From assembly GCA_020638995.1 (NCBI GenBank), contig JACKHM010000001.1, positions 2,666,001-2,730,000 on the forward strand: a stretch of DNA of 64,000 nucleotides, in the 5' to 3' direction. The first letter of the stretch is position 1, and each line of letters opens with the position of its first letter. The DNA is from Planctomycetaceae bacterium (GTDB lineage: Bacteria; Planctomycetota; Planctomycetia; Pirellulales; Pirellulaceae). Below, in pieces: positions 36,685 to 45,429 of this stretch. The position numbers and the translations under genes are program-made. A model generated the notes under the pieces. The model was not told where the DNA came from, made no database searches, and saw only the letters and a program-made list of their open reading frames with translations.

Positions 36685-37788
36685 ATGACGCCGTTCCAAC
36701 GCCGCCGCAATCCGTCCATCAACCGCATGATCCAGGACATGCAAATCCGCAACTTCGCCGCCAGCACCATCGACTCCTACACCTGGCATGTCGACAAGTT
36801 TTGCCAACACTTCGGCAAAACACCGGAAGAACTCGGCCTCGAGGAAATCCGCCAGTACCAGATTTATCTCGTCAACGAGAAGCGAGCGTCGTGGAGCACC
36901 TTCAATCAAGCCGTTTGTGGCCTACGCTTTCTCTATGAAGTCACCCTCGGCAAGCCGTGGGCCATCCAACACATCCCCTTCGGCAAACGCCCCAAGCGAC
37001 TGCCCGTCGTGTTGTCCGATCAGGAAGCCTCGCGGTTGATCCAATGCACCGAGAATCCCAAACACCGGACCGTACTGTTGACCTGTTACGCGGTCGGGTT
37101 GCGGCTGGCGGAAGCGACGCATCTGAAAGTGGCCGACGTCGACGGGCAGCGGGCTCAGATCCGCATTACTTCCGGAAAAGGGAACAAAGAAAGACCGACC
37201 AAACGGCGTCCTGCCGTTCGGTGCCCGCCCGCCTCGCCAAGATTGCTCGACGCCCTGCGGGAGTATTGGAAGCTCCGTCGCCCCAACAATTATCTTTTCC
37301 CTGGGAAGACACCGGACGTACCACTCTCGTCGGCCACGATTCAGAAAGCGTGTCGACTATCGGCGGCGCTGGCGGGAATCAAGAACCTCGTCACGCCGCA
37401 CACGCTGCGACATTCTTACGCCACGAGCATGCTGGAAGCGGGAGTCGATGTGCTGACGATCAGCAAGCTGCTGGGCCATTCCAGTTTCGTCACGACGATG
37501 ATCTATCTGCACGTGCGGCGTCAACACTTCGAGCGTTCACCCAGCCCGATCGATTGGCTGCCGGTGCGGCAGTGTCCACAGTGGACCGAGCGGATGCCGG
37601 AGAGTACGACCAGCCACGTGGCCGACTCGCAAACACAAACGGACGCGAACACTTCGCCCACCGTCACACCGCCGTCGGCTGTAGCAGAAACCTCTCCGCC
37701 CTCCACGGAGACTCAACAGCCACCGAAGGCTCAGCGACGCAGTTCGGGACGACGGCCGCGAGCGAAACGCAATCGTCGCCGCGAGTGA
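36685..37788 (+). CDS. Tyrosine recombinase of the IS91-associated type
   Basis: 367 residues; ATG at 36685 with AGGAGA 8 nt upstream. N-terminal SAM-like domain (MIQDMQIRNFAASTIDSY) and a catalytic domain with Arg in AVGLRLAEATHL, HTLRHSYAT (His-x-x-Arg), LGHSS (His) and Tyr in MIYLHV, so all catalytic residues are present. The C-terminal 60 residues are Pro/Ser/Arg-rich. Lacks the extra insertion typical of integron integrases, and recombinases of this kind accompany IS91 transposases in many planctomycetes. The stop overlaps the transposase start. Confidence 0.9.
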   Translation: MTPFQRRRNPSINRMIQDMQIRNFAASTIDSYTWHVDKFCQHFGKTPEELGLEEIRQYQIYLVNEKRASWSTFNQAVCGLRFLYEVTLGKPWAIQHIPFGKRPKRLPVVLSDQEASRLIQCTENPKHRTVLLTCYAVGLRLAEATHLKVADVDGQRAQIRITSGKGNKERPTKRRPAVRCPPASPRLLDALREYWKLRRPNNYLFPGKTPDVPLSSATIQKACRLSAALAGIKNLVTPHTLRHSYATSMLEAGVDVLTISKLLGHSSFVTTMIYLHVRRQHFERSPSPIDWLPVRQCPQWTERMPESTTSHVADSQTQTDANTSPTVTPPSAVAETSPPSTETQQPPKAQRRSSGRRPRAKRNRRRE

Positions 37789-38572
37789 TCGACTTGATTC
37801 GGGAATTTGCTCCGCGCTTCTTAATGGGGCCGGGCAACCACGCCTTTCAGGTCAAGAGTGTTCTCTCGAAGTTGCTGCTGTGCCGCACCAAGACGTTGGG
37901 CGGGCATACCTATGTGTGTCGGCCCTGCGGCACCAGTTGCGAGGTTTACAATTCGTGCGGCGACCGGCATTGTCCCGGGCACCGACCGGCATGGATGCCG
38001 CGTTGGTCGATGCCGGGGCTCGACGCGCTGATTGGATGGACAAGACGCGCGAGTTGATCTTGCCCGGCATTCATTACTTTCAAGTGGTCTTCACACTGCC
38101 GGACCGCTTCTCGCGGCTGATCCTGGGTAATCGCCGCGTGCTGTATCGCTTGCTATTTCGCAGTGCGTGGCAAGCCTTGCGTCATGAACTGCTCAAACAA
38201 GGCATCGATCCGGCTGCGGTGCTGGTGCTGCACACGTGGAATCAAGAATTGGGACATCATCCGCATGTTCATGCGCTCGTTCCGGGAGCCGGTCCTTCGG
38301 CGAATCCCGACAACGATCCGTGTTGGGTTGTGGCCCAGGACGCCAGCTTTCCCAATCGCCGCGAGCCGTTCCTGGTGGACATCAAACAACTCGGACGGAC
38401 GTTTCGCGATCGGTTCGTCCGCGGCTTGGGGATGTTATTGCGGAAGGGAAGTTTACAGTTGCCTGACGAATGGTCTCAGTTACACGACAGCCGAGTGCGG
38501 CGTGCTTGGCTGAAGGCCCTGCGTCAGTCCGACTGGAACGTGTTCATCTCCGGCCCGCCAACGTCCTTATGA
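37785..38572 (+). pseudogene. IS91-family transposase, frameshifted and truncated
   Basis: GTG at 37785 begins VIDLIREFAPRF and the N-terminal zinc-binding region (CRPCGTSCEVYNSCGDRHCP). Between about 37970 and 38010 homology moves to another frame, which continues ARRADWMDKTRELILPG, FTLPDRFSR, an HHPHVHALVPG HUH-type motif near 38250-38280 and ends WNVFISGPP at 38572. Intact IS91 transposases continue for 150 or more residues and include the catalytic tyrosines, which are missing here. Not functional. Confidence 0.88.
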
Positions 38573-38879
38573 ACCAGACGGCTAGGCCCAATCGACGGCT
38601 AGGCCCCGTCAGAACACACTCAGGAGATTCAGATAACATTCCTCGAAAACAATCCACGTTGGTCGCCGTAACCGGCTGCGCGCCACAGCAACGATTGGCC
38701 TTACCATCGCTACGCTCGTCACGATCGCTTGGCGAGCAAACCGCAGTTCAGATCGCTTTCTGCTTGCCGCCCACGCAAGCGAGCGGTTAAACTGCGTATC
38801 GTCTGGGCCGCGAAGCGAGTGGCATTCGCATAGAAAGTCAGGCTGCACTTCTCGCTCCGTCGGCTTCGTTCAACGCTCA

Positions 38880-38948
38880 ATCTAACCGTCGGCAGCGAGT
38901 CCCTCTACAAAGCCACACACGCAACTCCCCCGCTGCCAGCGGTTAGAT
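38880..38948 (+). other. attC-like site E with classical R boxes
   Basis: ATCTAAC (38880-38886) fits RYYYAAC and GTTAGAT (38942-38948) fits GTTRRRY, the classical integron R''/R' boxes. The arms pair for 9 bp (ATCTAACCG), leave a 2-nt mismatch and pair again for GGCAGCG/CGCTGCC. The 69-bp length is typical. The extrahelical pattern differs from sites A-D, so it may belong to another attC lineage or be an unrelated palindrome. Confidence 0.5.
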
Positions 38949-38953
38949 TGCAA

Positions 38954-38984
38954 TACGTTTACGTTGTTGTTTTACGTTTACGTT
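38954..38984 (+). promoter_or_regulatory. Direct repeat TACGTTTACGTT x2 upstream of lipoprotein gene
   Basis: Identical 12-mers at 38954-38965 and 38973-38984, 19 bp apart (close to two helical turns), 29-59 bp before the ATG at 39013. The complementary core AACGTAAACGTT recurs at 48343-48354, upstream of another gene. Spacing suggests a regulator binding site; no regulator identified. Confidence 0.4.
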
Positions 38985-39012
38985 ATTCCGCTCAACCATA
39001 TTCGAGGTCTCA

Positions 39013-39564
39013 ATGAAACTACGAACTTACTTTTCGCTCGCAGCGATTTGCGTCGCTGGCTGTGCAACTAACACCGCTCCACAGCCAGCCGATAGCGAAG
39101 TGGCGAGTGCTTCGCCCTCTACCGAAGTAGATCTGTCGGATGACATCCAATCGTTTGGCGACTTTTCGTTTTCAATTCCTAGTGGATGGTCCGTCGTTAC
39201 GCCGGATCGAGATAAGACGAAGGCAATGCTCTTGCTCGACGGGACCAATTGGCAGAACGCAAAGGCAATGATCAAAGTTGACGTTGGTGCCCCTGCGGCA
39301 CCAACTGCAAAACAACTTGCTGAAGGTTTCGCTAACAGCACAGGCGGCCAAGTGTCGGCAGACGCCTTAGATTTCGATGGCACGCCTGGCGTTAGTGCAT
39401 CAACGTCGAGTACTGAGCTGATGACACCACGCAACATGATTGTCGTCTATCGTGACAGCCACGCGTATCTGCTAATGGCTGGCGCAACTGCCGGTGTTGA
39501 TATCAGTGACGCCGTGTCGCACGTTCGCGAATCTTGGAAATGGACACAACCAAACGCGGAATAA
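39013..39564 (+). CDS. Hypothetical lipoprotein (cassette gene)
   Basis: 183 residues with a lipobox CVAGC, putting the lipidated Cys at about residue 17. The mature part has FGDFSFSIPSGWSVVTPD and later MIVVYRDSHAYLLMAGA, a pattern seen in stress-type PsbP/DUF1795-like single-domain lipoproteins. No specific function. It ends 5 bp within attC-like site D and starts about 70 bp after site E, consistent with a cassette. Confidence 0.75.
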   Translation: MKLRTYFSLAAICVAGCATNTAPQPADSEVASASPSTEVDLSDDIQSFGDFSFSIPSGWSVVTPDRDKTKAMLLLDGTNWQNAKAMIKVDVGAPAAPTAKQLAEGFANSTGGQVSADALDFDGTPGVSASTSSTELMTPRNMIVVYRDSHAYLLMAGATAGVDISDAVSHVRESWKWTQPNAE

Positions 39565-39649
39565 CCAATCGGTGAACGTGAGTCCTCGGCGCTGTTTGGA
39601 TTGCAGATCGTAATCAACTCCTCGGACCACGTTACCTCAAACATTCGGT
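39559..39649 (+). other. attC-like recombination site D
   Basis: Left arm GAATAAC (39559), 5-nt spacer, GGTGAACGTGAGTCC (39571-39585); right arm GGACCACGTTACC (39624-39636), 6-nt spacer, ATTCGGT (39643-39649). Unpaired left-arm G and A occur at the same positions as in sites A-C. The R'-type box has ATT in place of GTT, so the site may no longer recombine. Confidence 0.6.
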
Positions 39650-39679
39650 GGCTCCGGATCCACTCCGTCAGGTGCATAC

Positions 39680-40285
39680 ATGTCCATTCTGATTACTTGC
39701 ATCGACTGCAACGCTAAGATCACCGCGAAGGACAAGCTTGCGGGGAAGCGTGTTAAATGCCCAAGGTGTGGCGCTACCTTACAGATCCCATCCGCAAGCA
39801 GCGACAAAGCTCCAGGCGACGAGTCTTCGTCTACGCCGATTCCAACAGCGACGGCACGACAAAAGGAGTATGCACGAACGCTCGGAATCGACTTTCCAGC
39901 GGACATCAATGTCCATGACATCAGCAACCTGATCGATGCCGCTGTGCAAAAGCGCGACGATGAACGATTTGACAAACTAAATGAATTGAGCGATCGCGAA
40001 AGCGAAGCGTGGAACAAAATGCGAACCGAGCTACTTGCCGAAATCGACCAAGAAGATTGTCGCCTATCGCAGGCGACACCGCGGCAAATGGTTGATGAAC
40101 TGGCTTCGCGTGGTCGCGGTGCTGTACTAATCACTTTTGACTTTGCCGAGGTTGAAGATTTTGAACATTTATCAGGCGTTGGCTTTGAAATGGAATTCTG
40201 CGAAGATGCGATGTCCGAACGTGACGCCCGAATGGTGATGATCACAACTGGTCACGCCATGCTCCAACAGGAAACGAAAAGATGA
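39680..40285 (+). CDS. Zinc-ribbon protein with planctomycete C-terminal domain (possible cassette gene)
   Basis: 201 residues. The N-terminal zinc ribbon (CIDCNAKITAKDKLAGKRVKCPRCG) is the common planctomycete CxxC/CxxC type; residues about 60-200 (RQKEYARTLGIDFP, LIDAAVQKRDDERF, EEIDQEDCRLS-type, VLITFD) form a conserved but unnamed domain. The start is 37 bp after the crossover point of site D, as in a cassette, but no attC-like palindrome follows; only an 8-bp stem GGCGGTTC/GAACCGCC (40290-40316) does. Cytoplasmic, possibly nucleic-acid or protein binding. Confidence 0.7.
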   Translation: MSILITCIDCNAKITAKDKLAGKRVKCPRCGATLQIPSASSDKAPGDESSSTPIPTATARQKEYARTLGIDFPADINVHDISNLIDAAVQKRDDERFDKLNELSDRESEAWNKMRTELLAEIDQEDCRLSQATPRQMVDELASRGRGAVLITFDFAEVEDFEHLSGVGFEMEFCEDAMSERDARMVMITTGHAMLQQETKR

Positions 40286-41112
40286 TCTTGGCGGTTCCTG
40301 CGTCTGCTGAACCGCCACCGAACAGCTGTATGTCTTTCTTTGTCAAGTAGTACGTACGGTGAGCGCGGTAAAAACTTTGCATTTTTCTGAGACCCGAATT
40401 CGTGGAGTCTCGTTGAGTTGGTCGACAGCTCGTTGTTGAGCCGTTTTACCGCCTCGGTAATGCTTGGCTTTCCCGAATAACGATCGACGCTCGCGAACTC
40501 TTCCAAGGCGTGACCACGACGAAGCGAGTTCGGCGTTGTCGAGTTGCTTGATTTCTAAAAACGAAGTCTGCGGTTACGTGTCGGATCGCTCCGCCGTAAA
40601 CGAGTTGCTTCAAACAGCTGTCAGCGCTCAGCCGCACGACGAGCCGACCTCGATGGGTCCGACGCTCGTTGTGCGGTGTCTTCCGAAACGCCGATTTCTT
40701 TCGTCACGGTGTTTCTCGCGGAAGACGGCAGTAGAAATTATCCGTGACGGCACTGGTCCATTCAAAAGGGGTTGGCTGGCACTCTCACTTCGCATCCTCC
40801 AAAGGAACACGAAGCCGGGCTTCCAGTTAAGGAACACGGGAAAAACAACTTCGCTATATCTTCTGCTAATCATCCCACGGAGTGTGATGGCTACTTTGGT
40901 TTCGCCGAAGTTATTTTTCCCGTGTTCCTAAGGGGCGGTTCGCAGTGACGTGCAACTGGCGTGGGCGTTCGTGAGGCCTCGCGTTGTTGGTTGGTAAGTT
41001 GTTATGTGTTGTTGTGTGTTGGGCCCGTAACCTTGAGCTTGAAGGCGCGCGAAGTCCAAGCCTTACTTGTTCGTCGGACTTGCCAACTGGACCGACGCTC
41101 TCATTGATCCCT
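40286..41112. other. Gene-free, palindrome-rich 827-bp region
   Basis: No convincing gene. It holds an 8-bp stem at 40290-40316, CCGCACGACGAGC (40632-40644) against GCTCGTTGTGCGG (40664-40676; one mismatch), the long inverted repeat at 40830-40929 and, near 41000, T/G-rich low-complexity sequence. Reading frames here (for example 40464-40931) follow the palindromes and have unnatural composition. It may be decayed cassette or repeat DNA. Confidence 0.5.
40830..40929. repeat. 100-bp element with 24-bp inverted repeats
   Basis: AGGAACACGGG...CTTCG (40830-40853) and its complement (40906-40929) match at 23 of 24 positions, with a 52-bp centre that has further imperfect pairing (ATCATCCCAC / GTGATGG). 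No gene is inside. The shape suggests a MITE-like or palindromic unit element; a partial direct copy of its end (AAGGAACACG) lies at 40802-40811. Confidence 0.6.
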
Positions 41113-41499
41113 CTAGGTCTCGACAGGAACCGAGAAGTCTTCGACGAAAGGAACAAGCTGTTCATAGTCTTGCCAGAGAGCTTCGTAATGCTGGTACCAG
41201 CGTCCATTTACGTACCAGTATGTTTCGAGGACGCCGCTTCCACCGTTGGACGTCACGAATACCGACGGAACACGGATTCCGCGCGGCGTTATTGAATGCC
41301 CAAAGATCCAATGGATGTTACCGTCGTTCGGTACGACTGGAATCTGTACGACTTCTAGACTTTCCGGCTTTCCGAAGTTGGGGTCAAGAAACGGATTGGG
41401 ACTCGGCGACCGTTTGAGTACGCATTCGGGGCATTCTCGTAGGCGCTCGAACAACGGAATGTATGCTTCATCAATCCTCCAATGGTCATTCCAACTCAT
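41113..41499 (-). CDS. Hypothetical protein
   Basis: 128 residues from the ATG at 41499, with AAAGGA about 7 nt upstream. The frame is open further but unsupported. Sequence features: VLKRSPSPNPFLDPNF, VFVTSNGGSGVLETYWYVNG and ALWQDYEQLVPFVEDF, suggesting a small soluble alpha/beta protein. No family recognised. It is the only gene of this region on the minus strand, facing away from the large cytochrome gene. Confidence 0.65.
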   Translation of the reverse strand: MSWNDHWRIDEAYIPLFERLRECPECVLKRSPSPNPFLDPNFGKPESLEVVQIPVVPNDGNIHWIFGHSITPRGIRVPSVFVTSNGGSGVLETYWYVNGRWYQHYEALWQDYEQLVPFVEDFSVPVET

Positions 41500-41691
41500 G
41501 GTGTTCCTTTCGTCGTCAACGCCGTCAAATGCTGCGATTATGGTTGGTGTCCAAGGGATGTGCGCGTGTACAATCGATGACAAGCCGATAAGGCTTGGCC
41601 GCGTAGGTTCGCACGCTTCGGGAAGGTCCTGGCCCGGGTGGTTGCCGGCGTGCTCGTGACAACTCAACCGGATTTTTAGAGTCAGAATATC

Positions 41692-44600
41692 GTGATTCGA
41701 CAGACAAACCAGTTCGCAAACCAACTGACAGGGTTGATTATCGTTGCGGCGCTCGCGAGCGGCGACGCTGCCGCAGCGGCAGAACCGATCTTGGCATGGC
41801 GATTTGATGGAACCGCATCGGCGGGCGAGTGGCTGGGGAAATTTGGCTCATCAGCCCCGGGTCCGCGACCTCCAAAATATCCCGGATTTCAAAGTGATAA
41901 TTCGGCTATGGCCTTCAATGGGCATGAGGGCGCGATCCTGGTGAAAGATCACGAGCGCGGCGGTTTCACCAATATTCGATTCGACAGGGGCGACACGTTT
42001 GGTTTCGAGACGTGGGTAAAGTTCAGCGCCATCGCCAAAGGACAGATTGCCTATGTCATGGGCAAGGGACGCCATGTTCAACATGGTGAAGAGTTTGCCG
42101 ACGACAACCAAAACTACTCAATTCGGTTTCAGGGAACCAGCGAAGGCGCTCAATTCGGGTTGCTCTTTACCAGCGAACATCCCGGCACCAAACAGCGTGC
42201 TTGGCATCGTTGGTGGAGCGACCCCTCGGTGCCGATCACAGGTTGGCATCACGTGGCACTCGAATTCACTTTCGGGAAACGCGATAGCCTGCGTGCCTAC
42301 ATCGATGGGAAACCAGTGACAGGCAAATGGAGTGAGAGCGGGCCGACGGATCTGCCGCCCGTCCAGGATGCGGACGACCTGGTAATTGGTACCGGTTACA
42401 CTCGCGGGGAAAGCTCGTCTTTCCAGGGATGGTTGGACAACTTGGCGATCTATCGTTCCGGCTTTGAACCTCAGGAAATCGCACAGCGCTATCAGTATGT
42501 TGCTCCCCCGCCGCCCGTTTCGCGCGAGATGATTCCGCCTGCCAAAGTGCTGGTCCAAATCAGCGAACGAGGTGTGCCGCAAGCCAACGGTTGGCCCGAC
42601 GAGCCAGAGGTAACGGAATCTTACCTGGAAGAAGTCTTCGGGTTATTCGAGATACCACACAAATACGTCTCGACCGGCGTCCGCGCCGACCGCGCAAATC
42701 CCTCCCACGTACGAGCCTCGGCGCTGGTGACAATCCCACCCGGAAAGCATCGTCTGTTGTTGCGAGGCCGTGGCACGTCACGCTTGTTCATCGATGGCGA
42801 GAAGGTGTTGGAAACGGCACCGCGCCCCACCGATTCTGGCGGTCACACGCCGTTATCGGTACAGGACAACTATCTCGATCTCGGCCCCGACTTTCGCTTT
42901 GCTCCCCCGGGTAATCGCGATGCCTGGTGTGAGTTCGCATCCACCGGCGGTGAGCATTTCGTTATTCTCGAAACCATGTTGGGGAATGTTATTGGGCAAA
43001 ACAAGCAGAGACCCGAGCTGGGTGAAACCGTGGCAGCGATTTCGCTGGAAGGAAGCGAGTCGTGGTCACTGCTGTCGCCGGGCGCACGTCATGTGTCCTA
43101 CACCGACGCGGGTTGGGAGGCCTATCGAGACGAGCGTCGAGAATGGCTGGCCGCCGTAAACGCCCGATCCCGTGAGGAATGTCGGGCAGCGAACGCCGAG
43201 TATTGGCAACGGCGCCGAGCGGCTGGCGAGCAGTGGTTGGCGTCGGTCGACCACGTGAAGGTGCCCGAGCTGTCGGATGGCTACCCTGCCAACAACGAAG
43301 TTGATCACTTCGTTGGCGCACGTATCGCCGCGGTCGCAGCCGAAGCTCAACAGAGTGACCCGGCAGGGATCGACTACTATCGTGACATTCAACCAATTCT
43401 TGAAGCACACTGTTACGACTGTCATCAGGGCGGTAAAGCCAGCGGCGGCCTGCGGATCGACGATCGCGAGTCGATACTCCAAGGCGGTGAATCCGACGGT
43501 CCTGCCATCGTTCCTGGTCAGATCGATGCGAGCGCGCTGATTCATCGGATCACGTCGACCGACGAAAGCACCATCATGCCACCGAAAGGCGATCCACTGG
43601 ACGCGAAGGAAATCGATTTGATCAGCCGTTGGGTGCATAGCGGCGTCGCATGGCCGCAGTTCAATGTCGCTAACTTCAAGCTCAACCCACTGACGGACGA
43701 TCTGGCATTCTTGCGGCGATTAACACTGGACACAGTCGGCGTGACCCCGACCGAGCCTGAGATCGCCGCCTTTCTGGAAGACGACCCCACGGTACGGCGT
43801 CCGAACGCCATCGATCGGCTGCTGGATGATGGCCGCTGGGCAGATCACTGGATGGGGTATTGGTTAGATGTGTTGGCTGAGAACCCAAATATCATCAACC
43901 CAACTCTCAACAACACAGGTCCTTTCCGTTGGTGGTTGTACGAGTCGCTGGTCGATAACAAGCCAGCCGATTTGTTTGTCACCGAACTTATTCGCATGGA
44001 AGGAAGCGAGCGGTTTGGCGGACCCGCCGGATTCGCCACGGCGTCTCAGAATGACCTGCCAATGGCAGCCAAGGGCATCATCATCAGTTCTGCTTTCCTC
44101 GGTGTGGAAATGAAGTGCGCACGTTGCCATGACGCGCCAGCCCATGTCTCGCGTCAAGAGGATCTGTTGCAGCTCGCCGCGTTGTTGAAGCAAGATTCGG
44201 TCACGCTACCCAAGTCCAGTAGCGTTCCTCAAGACCGCTTACATCAAACGGGACGTAAACCGCTTATCGAAGTCAGTCTCCAACCGGGCGTCGAAGTAGC
44301 ACCCGCTTGGCCCTTTGGGCGGTACTGTAACGAAAACGTCGCCGATCAACTGGCCGAGCACCCCGAGAGTTTCCGCGATCGGCTCGCCGCACTAATCACC
44401 GCGCCGCACAACGAACGCTTCGCTCAAGTGATGGTCAACCGTATCTGGCAACGTCTAATGGGACGTGGGTTGGTGGAGAACGTCTCTGATTGGGAGAAAG
44501 GCGGCGCATCGCATCCGGAACTGCTGCGTTGGCTGGGGCATCAGCTGGTTGCCTCGGGCTACGATGTCAAGGCAATCGCTCGACTTATTCTGAACTCCCA

Positions 44601-45396
44601 CGCCTATCAACGTGCGACCGATGCGTCGTTGGCAGAAACCAGTCCGCTCTATGTTTCTCCGGCACCACGTCGGCTAACGGCCGAACAGATTGTCGACTCG
44701 GTGTTCCATGCTACGGGTACACCTTTCGACCTGGAGGAAGTCAGTCTCGATATCGATAGCGTACGAGAGTTGAAGAACGCGATTACGCTGGGCAAACCAC
44801 GACGCTCGTGGATGTTGGCATCCACGTCCAACGAGCGCGATCGTCCCAGCTTGTCGCTGCCCCGAATCACAGCAGTCGCCAGCGTACTGAAGGCCTACGG
44901 TTGGCGCGGCGCTCGGCAAGATCCGCGCAGCGTTCGTGAGGTTGAGCCGAATGTCTTGCAGCCCGCGATTTACGCGAACGGTGTCATGAGCACATGGTTG
45001 ACCCGGCTGAGCGACCGTCACGGGATGACACAGCTTGCGCTCACGGATCAACCGCTGGAAGAGTTGATCGACCGCGCGTTTTTACGATTGCTGACTCGCC
45101 ACCCTTCGAATGTGGAAATGCAACTGTATCGGGATCTGCTGTCCGAAGGCTACGAAACGCGTGTGATCCCTGAGTCGAAACGCGTCTACCCAGAACCAAC
45201 AAAGCGCGAGCCGGCGCGGTACGTGAGTTGGTCGAACCACGTCGACGGCCCCGCCAATTCGTTGGCGATACAACGGGAAGCAGAAGCCCGCCGCGGTGAT
45301 CCACCTACCAACGCGCTGCACGACGACTGGAGGTTGCGTATGGAAGATTTTCTTTGGGCTGTCCTCAATGCACCCGAGTGGATTTATACACCTTGA
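41692..45396 (+). CDS. PSD1 / planctomycete cytochrome C protein with LamG-like N-terminus (DUF1549-DUF1553)
   Basis: 1234 residues from a GTG. A signal peptide (about 1-30), a LamG/concanavalin-like domain (about 35-270), a PA14-like stretch (about 290-450), a planctomycete cytochrome C domain with heme motif CYDCH near residue 573, DUF1549 (about 660-830, including a second CARCH motif near 809) and DUF1553 (about 880-1230). It is paired with a DUF1501 gene 33 bp downstream, the standard planctomycete arrangement. These are large secreted proteins, thought to handle complex carbohydrates, with electron transfer; the reaction is unproven. Confidence 0.93.
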   Translation: MIRQTNQFANQLTGLIIVAALASGDAAAAAEPILAWRFDGTASAGEWLGKFGSSAPGPRPPKYPGFQSDNSAMAFNGHEGAILVKDHERGGFTNIRFDRGDTFGFETWVKFSAIAKGQIAYVMGKGRHVQHGEEFADDNQNYSIRFQGTSEGAQFGLLFTSEHPGTKQRAWHRWWSDPSVPITGWHHVALEFTFGKRDSLRAYIDGKPVTGKWSESGPTDLPPVQDADDLVIGTGYTRGESSSFQGWLDNLAIYRSGFEPQEIAQRYQYVAPPPPVSREMIPPAKVLVQISERGVPQANGWPDEPEVTESYLEEVFGLFEIPHKYVSTGVRADRANPSHVRASALVTIPPGKHRLLLRGRGTSRLFIDGEKVLETAPRPTDSGGHTPLSVQDNYLDLGPDFRFAPPGNRDAWCEFASTGGEHFVILETMLGNVIGQNKQRPELGETVAAISLEGSESWSLLSPGARHVSYTDAGWEAYRDERREWLAAVNARSREECRAANAEYWQRRRAAGEQWLASVDHVKVPELSDGYPANNEVDHFVGARIAAVAAEAQQSDPAGIDYYRDIQPILEAHCYDCHQGGKASGGLRIDDRESILQGGESDGPAIVPGQIDASALIHRITSTDESTIMPPKGDPLDAKEIDLISRWVHSGVAWPQFNVANFKLNPLTDDLAFLRRLTLDTVGVTPTEPEIAAFLEDDPTVRRPNAIDRLLDDGRWADHWMGYWLDVLAENPNIINPTLNNTGPFRWWLYESLVDNKPADLFVTELIRMEGSERFGGPAGFATASQNDLPMAAKGIIISSAFLGVEMKCARCHDAPAHVSRQEDLLQLAALLKQDSVTLPKSSSVPQDRLHQTGRKPLIEVSLQPGVEVAPAWPFGRYCNENVADQLAEHPESFRDRLAALITAPHNERFAQVMVNRIWQRLMGRGLVENVSDWEKGGASHPELLRWLGHQLVASGYDVKAIARLILNSHAYQRATDASLAETSPLYVSPAPRRLTAEQIVDSVFHATGTPFDLEEVSLDIDSVRELKNAITLGKPRRSWMLASTSNERDRPSLSLPRITAVASVLKAYGWRGARQDPRSVREVEPNVLQPAIYANGVMSTWLTRLSDRHGMTQLALTDQPLEELIDRAFLRLLTRHPSNVEMQLYRDLLSEGYETRVIPESKRVYPEPTKREPARYVSWSNHVDGPANSLAIQREAEARRGDPPTNALHDDWRLRMEDFLWAVLNAPEWIYTP

Positions 45397-45429
45397 TTGG
45401 AAAAACTCGCACGCGACCGGATCAATCTT

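Larger units (their letters stand above)
36425..38575 (+). mobile_element. IS91-like element remnant (recombinase plus broken transposase)
   Basis: Begins right after GAAC (36421-36424), the known IS91-type target tetranucleotide, and carries a tyrosine recombinase followed, with GTGA overlap, by an HUH-type IS91 transposase. The transposase is frameshifted and lacks its C-terminal half, and no terIS end was recognised, so the right boundary near 38575 is approximate. The element separates site C from the rest of the cassette-like array. About 260 bp of non-coding left-end sequence precedes the recombinase. Confidence 0.7.
38576..39012. other. Gene-free region between IS91 remnant and next cassette
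   Basis: No coding sequence is convincing. It holds a partial inverted repeat with GCAGTT near 38743 and AACTGC near 38790, the attC-like palindrome at 38880-38948 and the direct repeats at 38954-38984. The first 300 bp may be leftover of the element's right end or of the cassette it disrupted. Confidence 0.5.

Noticed and set aside
36685..37788. Recombinase considered as the integron integrase IntI
   Set aside because: Lacks the IntI-specific insertion near motif II and is coupled to an IS91 transposase, so it belongs to the IS91-like element.
40464..40931. 155-codon + strand frame
   Set aside because: Spans two strong palindromes, has no family or ribosome binding site and an unnatural Arg/Ser/Thr-rich composition.
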